Part shown: positions 31,743 through 33,461 of the stretch, one piece after another
Position numbering within the stretch: position 1 is the first letter of the stretch
How the letters are laid out: each line of letters opens with the position of its first letter
Origin: JAYZDF01 sp036337945
GTDB taxonomy: Bacteria > Myxococcota > Kuafuiibacteriia > Kuafuiibacteriales > Kuafuiibacteriaceae
Assembly (NCBI GenBank): GCA_036337945.1
Contig: JAYZDF010000085.1
Coordinates: 1 to 33,461, forward strand
Reading direction: 5' to 3'
Length of the DNA: 33,461 nt
Position numbers and translations under genes: made by a program
The notes under the pieces: model-generated
Told to the model about the DNA's origin: nothing
The model's database searches: none
Seen by the model: only the letters and a program-made list of their open reading frames with translations

Positions 31743-33461
31743 GTGAGCGAGAAACAAAACTCAGACAACGATTCAACATCTGCTGAGACGGAACACGACT
31801 TTCCTCCGGTTCAAGCGAATGTGAAACAATTTACATTCCGAGCGATCTTTACCGGTATGCTGCTCGGAGGAACGCTATCTTTATGCAATGTGTACCTCGG
31901 TCTCAAAATTGGCTGGGGCTTTAATATGTCCATTACGGCGGCGCTACTTGGTTTTGCCTTCTGGTATGGCACATCTCGTGCGTTCAAAACCGAACCTTTT
32001 GGGGTACTGGAAAATAATATGAACCAGACATCTGCTTCTGCGGCCGCATCAATCAGTTCGGCCGGATTGGTAGCTCCTATCCCGGCGCTAACGATGCTCA
32101 CAGATTATCAGTGGACCCTACCAATCCTCATTATTTGGACCCTTTCCGTCTCTTTAGTCGGTGTAGTGACGGCCATCGGTCTACGCCAACAAATGCTTGA
32201 GGTTGACAAACTCCCATTTCCCAATGGTGTCGCAACCGGCGAAACTTTGAAAGAAATCTATTCCGAAGGCGGAGAAGCTATTCAACGTGTAAAGATGCTC
32301 GTCAGCGGGATGGCGCTAGGAGTCATCACCAAAATCATCAATCTGATTGTGAAAGTAAAGAAGCTATCGATACCAGGTAGCCTCGCCGTCTCATCGAATT
32401 CAGCACTGGCGGGCAAGGGCTTTTCAGCGGTTACGCTAAAGAACCTCGGCTTTGCTCTCGACCCATCATTGATGATGATAGCAGTAGGGATTATCGTCGG
32501 CTTTCGGGCTTGCGTGTCAATGCTTTTGGGTGCCGTGCTTGCTTGGGGTGTTCTTGGGCCAATCGTCCTAGACCTTGGCTATGCCTCCGCAGGAAAGAAT
32601 GCTGCTGATGCGATGTGGTTTGGTCCCATGGTCAAATGGATGCTTTGGCCAGGCGTCGCAATTATGGTCACTTCGGCACTGACATCATTTTCGTTTTCCT
32701 GGAAATCGATGCTTCGAGCTTTTACCGGAGGCAAAGGCGCTGAAAACAGTAGTGTCCCACAGAGTGACAGCTCAGTGAATATATCGAAGAAGACCTTCAT
32801 TGTCGCAGTCGTTGTCACACTGGTCATCAGCGTCATTTTGCAAAAGTCCCTTTTCGATGTGGACACATTCGTTGCGACGGTCGGAGTCATTCTTACTTTT
32901 GCACTAGCTATTGTCGCGGGTAGGGTCTCAGGTGAAACAGGCATCACGCCGGTTGGTCCGATGGGGAAAGTCACTCAGCTTGGACTCGGCGCGATGGATC
33001 CAGGAAATGCGGCCTCTAATCTCATGGCTGCTAACGTCACCGGCGGCGCTGCGAGCCAGTGTGGTGATATGCTCCACGATCTAAAAAGCGGCTTGATGCT
33101 AGGCGCAGTGCCGAAGTATCAAATTTATAGTCAATGTTTTGGTGTGTTGGCGGGAGCAGTGTTCGGTTCTGCTGCTTATCTCGTTTTGATTCCGGACCCT
33201 AAGAAAATGCTTCTCACCGAAGAATGGGCCGCACCAGCCGTTGCCCAATGGAAGGCCGTGGCTGAAGTTTTTTCAGAAGGAATTGAAGCCATGCCCGAAG
33301 GTGCACTAACGGCTTTCATAATTGCGGGACTTCTGGGAATCGTCATGGCACTGCTCGAAAAACTCTTACCCAAAAAGGTCGCTAAATGGGTTCCAAGCCC
33401 CTCAGCCGTGGGGTTGGCCTTCGTGATCCCGCCTTATTACAGTATTTCTTTCTTTATTGGA
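31743..33461 (+). CDS. OPT-family oligopeptide transporter, partial
   Basis: An open frame of 573 codons runs off the right edge. An in-frame TGA at 31728 leaves GTG 31743 as the best start, giving a polar leader of about 26 residues; GTG 31821 is possible. Membrane segments begin at FTFRAIFTGMLLGGTLSLCN. Family signatures include YLGLKIGWGFNMS, ENNMNQTSASAAAS, KLPFPNGVATGETLKE, GETGITPVGPMGKVTQL, GAASQCGDMLHDLKSG and VPSPSAVGLAFVIPP. It is an inner-membrane, proton-driven carrier of small peptides or metal complexes; the substrate cannot be told. It lies 121 bases after pepN and may share its transcript. Confidence 0.93.
   Translation, partial: MSEKQNSDNDSTSAETEHDFPPVQANVKQFTFRAIFTGMLLGGTLSLCNVYLGLKIGWGFNMSITAALLGFAFWYGTSRAFKTEPFGVLENNMNQTSASAAASISSAGLVAPIPALTMLTDYQWTLPILIIWTLSVSLVGVVTAIGLRQQMLEVDKLPFPNGVATGETLKEIYSEGGEAIQRVKMLVSGMALGVITKIINLIVKVKKLSIPGSLAVSSNSALAGKGFSAVTLKNLGFALDPSLMMIAVGIIVGFRACVSMLLGAVLAWGVLGPIVLDLGYASAGKNAADAMWFGPMVKWMLWPGVAIMVTSALTSFSFSWKSMLRAFTGGKGAENSSVPQSDSSVNISKKTFIVAVVVTLVISVILQKSLFDVDTFVATVGVILTFALAIVAGRVSGETGITPVGPMGKVTQLGLGAMDPGNAASNLMAANVTGGAASQCGDMLHDLKSGLMLGAVPKYQIYSQCFGVLAGAVFGSAAYLVLIPDPKKMLLTEEWAAPAVAQWKAVAEVFSEGIEAMPEGALTAFIIAGLLGIVMALLEKLLPKKVAKWVPSPSAVGLAFVIPPYYSISFFIG

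Noticed and set aside
1..33461. tRNA or rRNA genes, CRISPR arrays, IS elements, prophage or integron features
   Set aside because: The intergenic regions were read for cloverleaf-like arms, direct repeats and terminal inverted repeats, and no transposase, integrase or phage protein was recognised; none found.

Overview
The window reads as a chromosomal segment of a Gram-negative bacterium. It encodes several outer-membrane or lipid-anchored proteins (an Omp85-type barrel, a nucleotidase-like protein with a beta-rich C-terminus, and three lipobox proteins), plus housekeeping genes: monomeric NADP isocitrate dehydrogenase (icd), PepN, DarP/YjgA, ElbB, pyroglutamyl peptidase and an OPT oligopeptide transporter. 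By eye the base composition is balanced to slightly AT-rich and similar throughout. I see no insertion sequence, integrase, phage gene, CRISPR array, tRNA or rRNA. A marine proteobacterium, perhaps a former 'delta' lineage, would fit, but the taxon cannot be fixed from sequence alone.

Layout by strand: (i) 1-2900, minus: an incomplete exported 5'-nucleotidase-like protein that lacks the metal motifs of its family and carries a C-terminal beta-rich domain. (ii) 3150-3953, plus: two adjoining unknown genes. (iii) 4039-8826, minus: a DUF6122-type membrane protein with a possible coupled small ORF, an alpha/beta hydrolase, a barrel-like lipoprotein and a large unrecognised helical protein. (iv) 9065-18583, plus: a TIGR01777 (YfcH-like) epimerase, icd, then a run of Rieske oxygenase, alpha/beta hydrolase, GH31 glycosidase of the YihQ type, VTT-type membrane protein and an unknown lipoprotein. 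(v) 18588-27589, minus: pyroglutamyl peptidase; a DUF3604-parvulin-HupE/UreJ operon; then an operon of aldo-keto reductase, clavaminate-synthase-like oxygenase, AttH/CrtC-like exported protein and POTRA-less Omp85 barrel. (vi) 27655-33461, plus: darP, elbB, pepN and the start of an OPT transporter that runs off the window.

Two gene groups look like functional units rather than chance neighbours. The first (18588-22737) joins two cytoplasmic redox enzymes to an exported lipocalin-like protein and a barrel with almost no gaps; this is the best candidate for an undescribed pathway, possibly making or modifying a small molecule or lipid handled at the outer membrane. The second (22871-26804) joins an exported DUF3604 phosphoesterase-like lipoprotein with a Cys-rich tail, an exported parvulin-like isomerase and a HupE/UreJ membrane protein through 4-base overlaps. 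The plus-strand group 12505-17645 is also suggestive: its glycosidase has the YihQ scaffold but a glutamine where the sulfonate-binding arginine should be, so its substrate is probably not sulfoquinovose. All functional links are inferred from order, spacing and motifs; no database search was possible.
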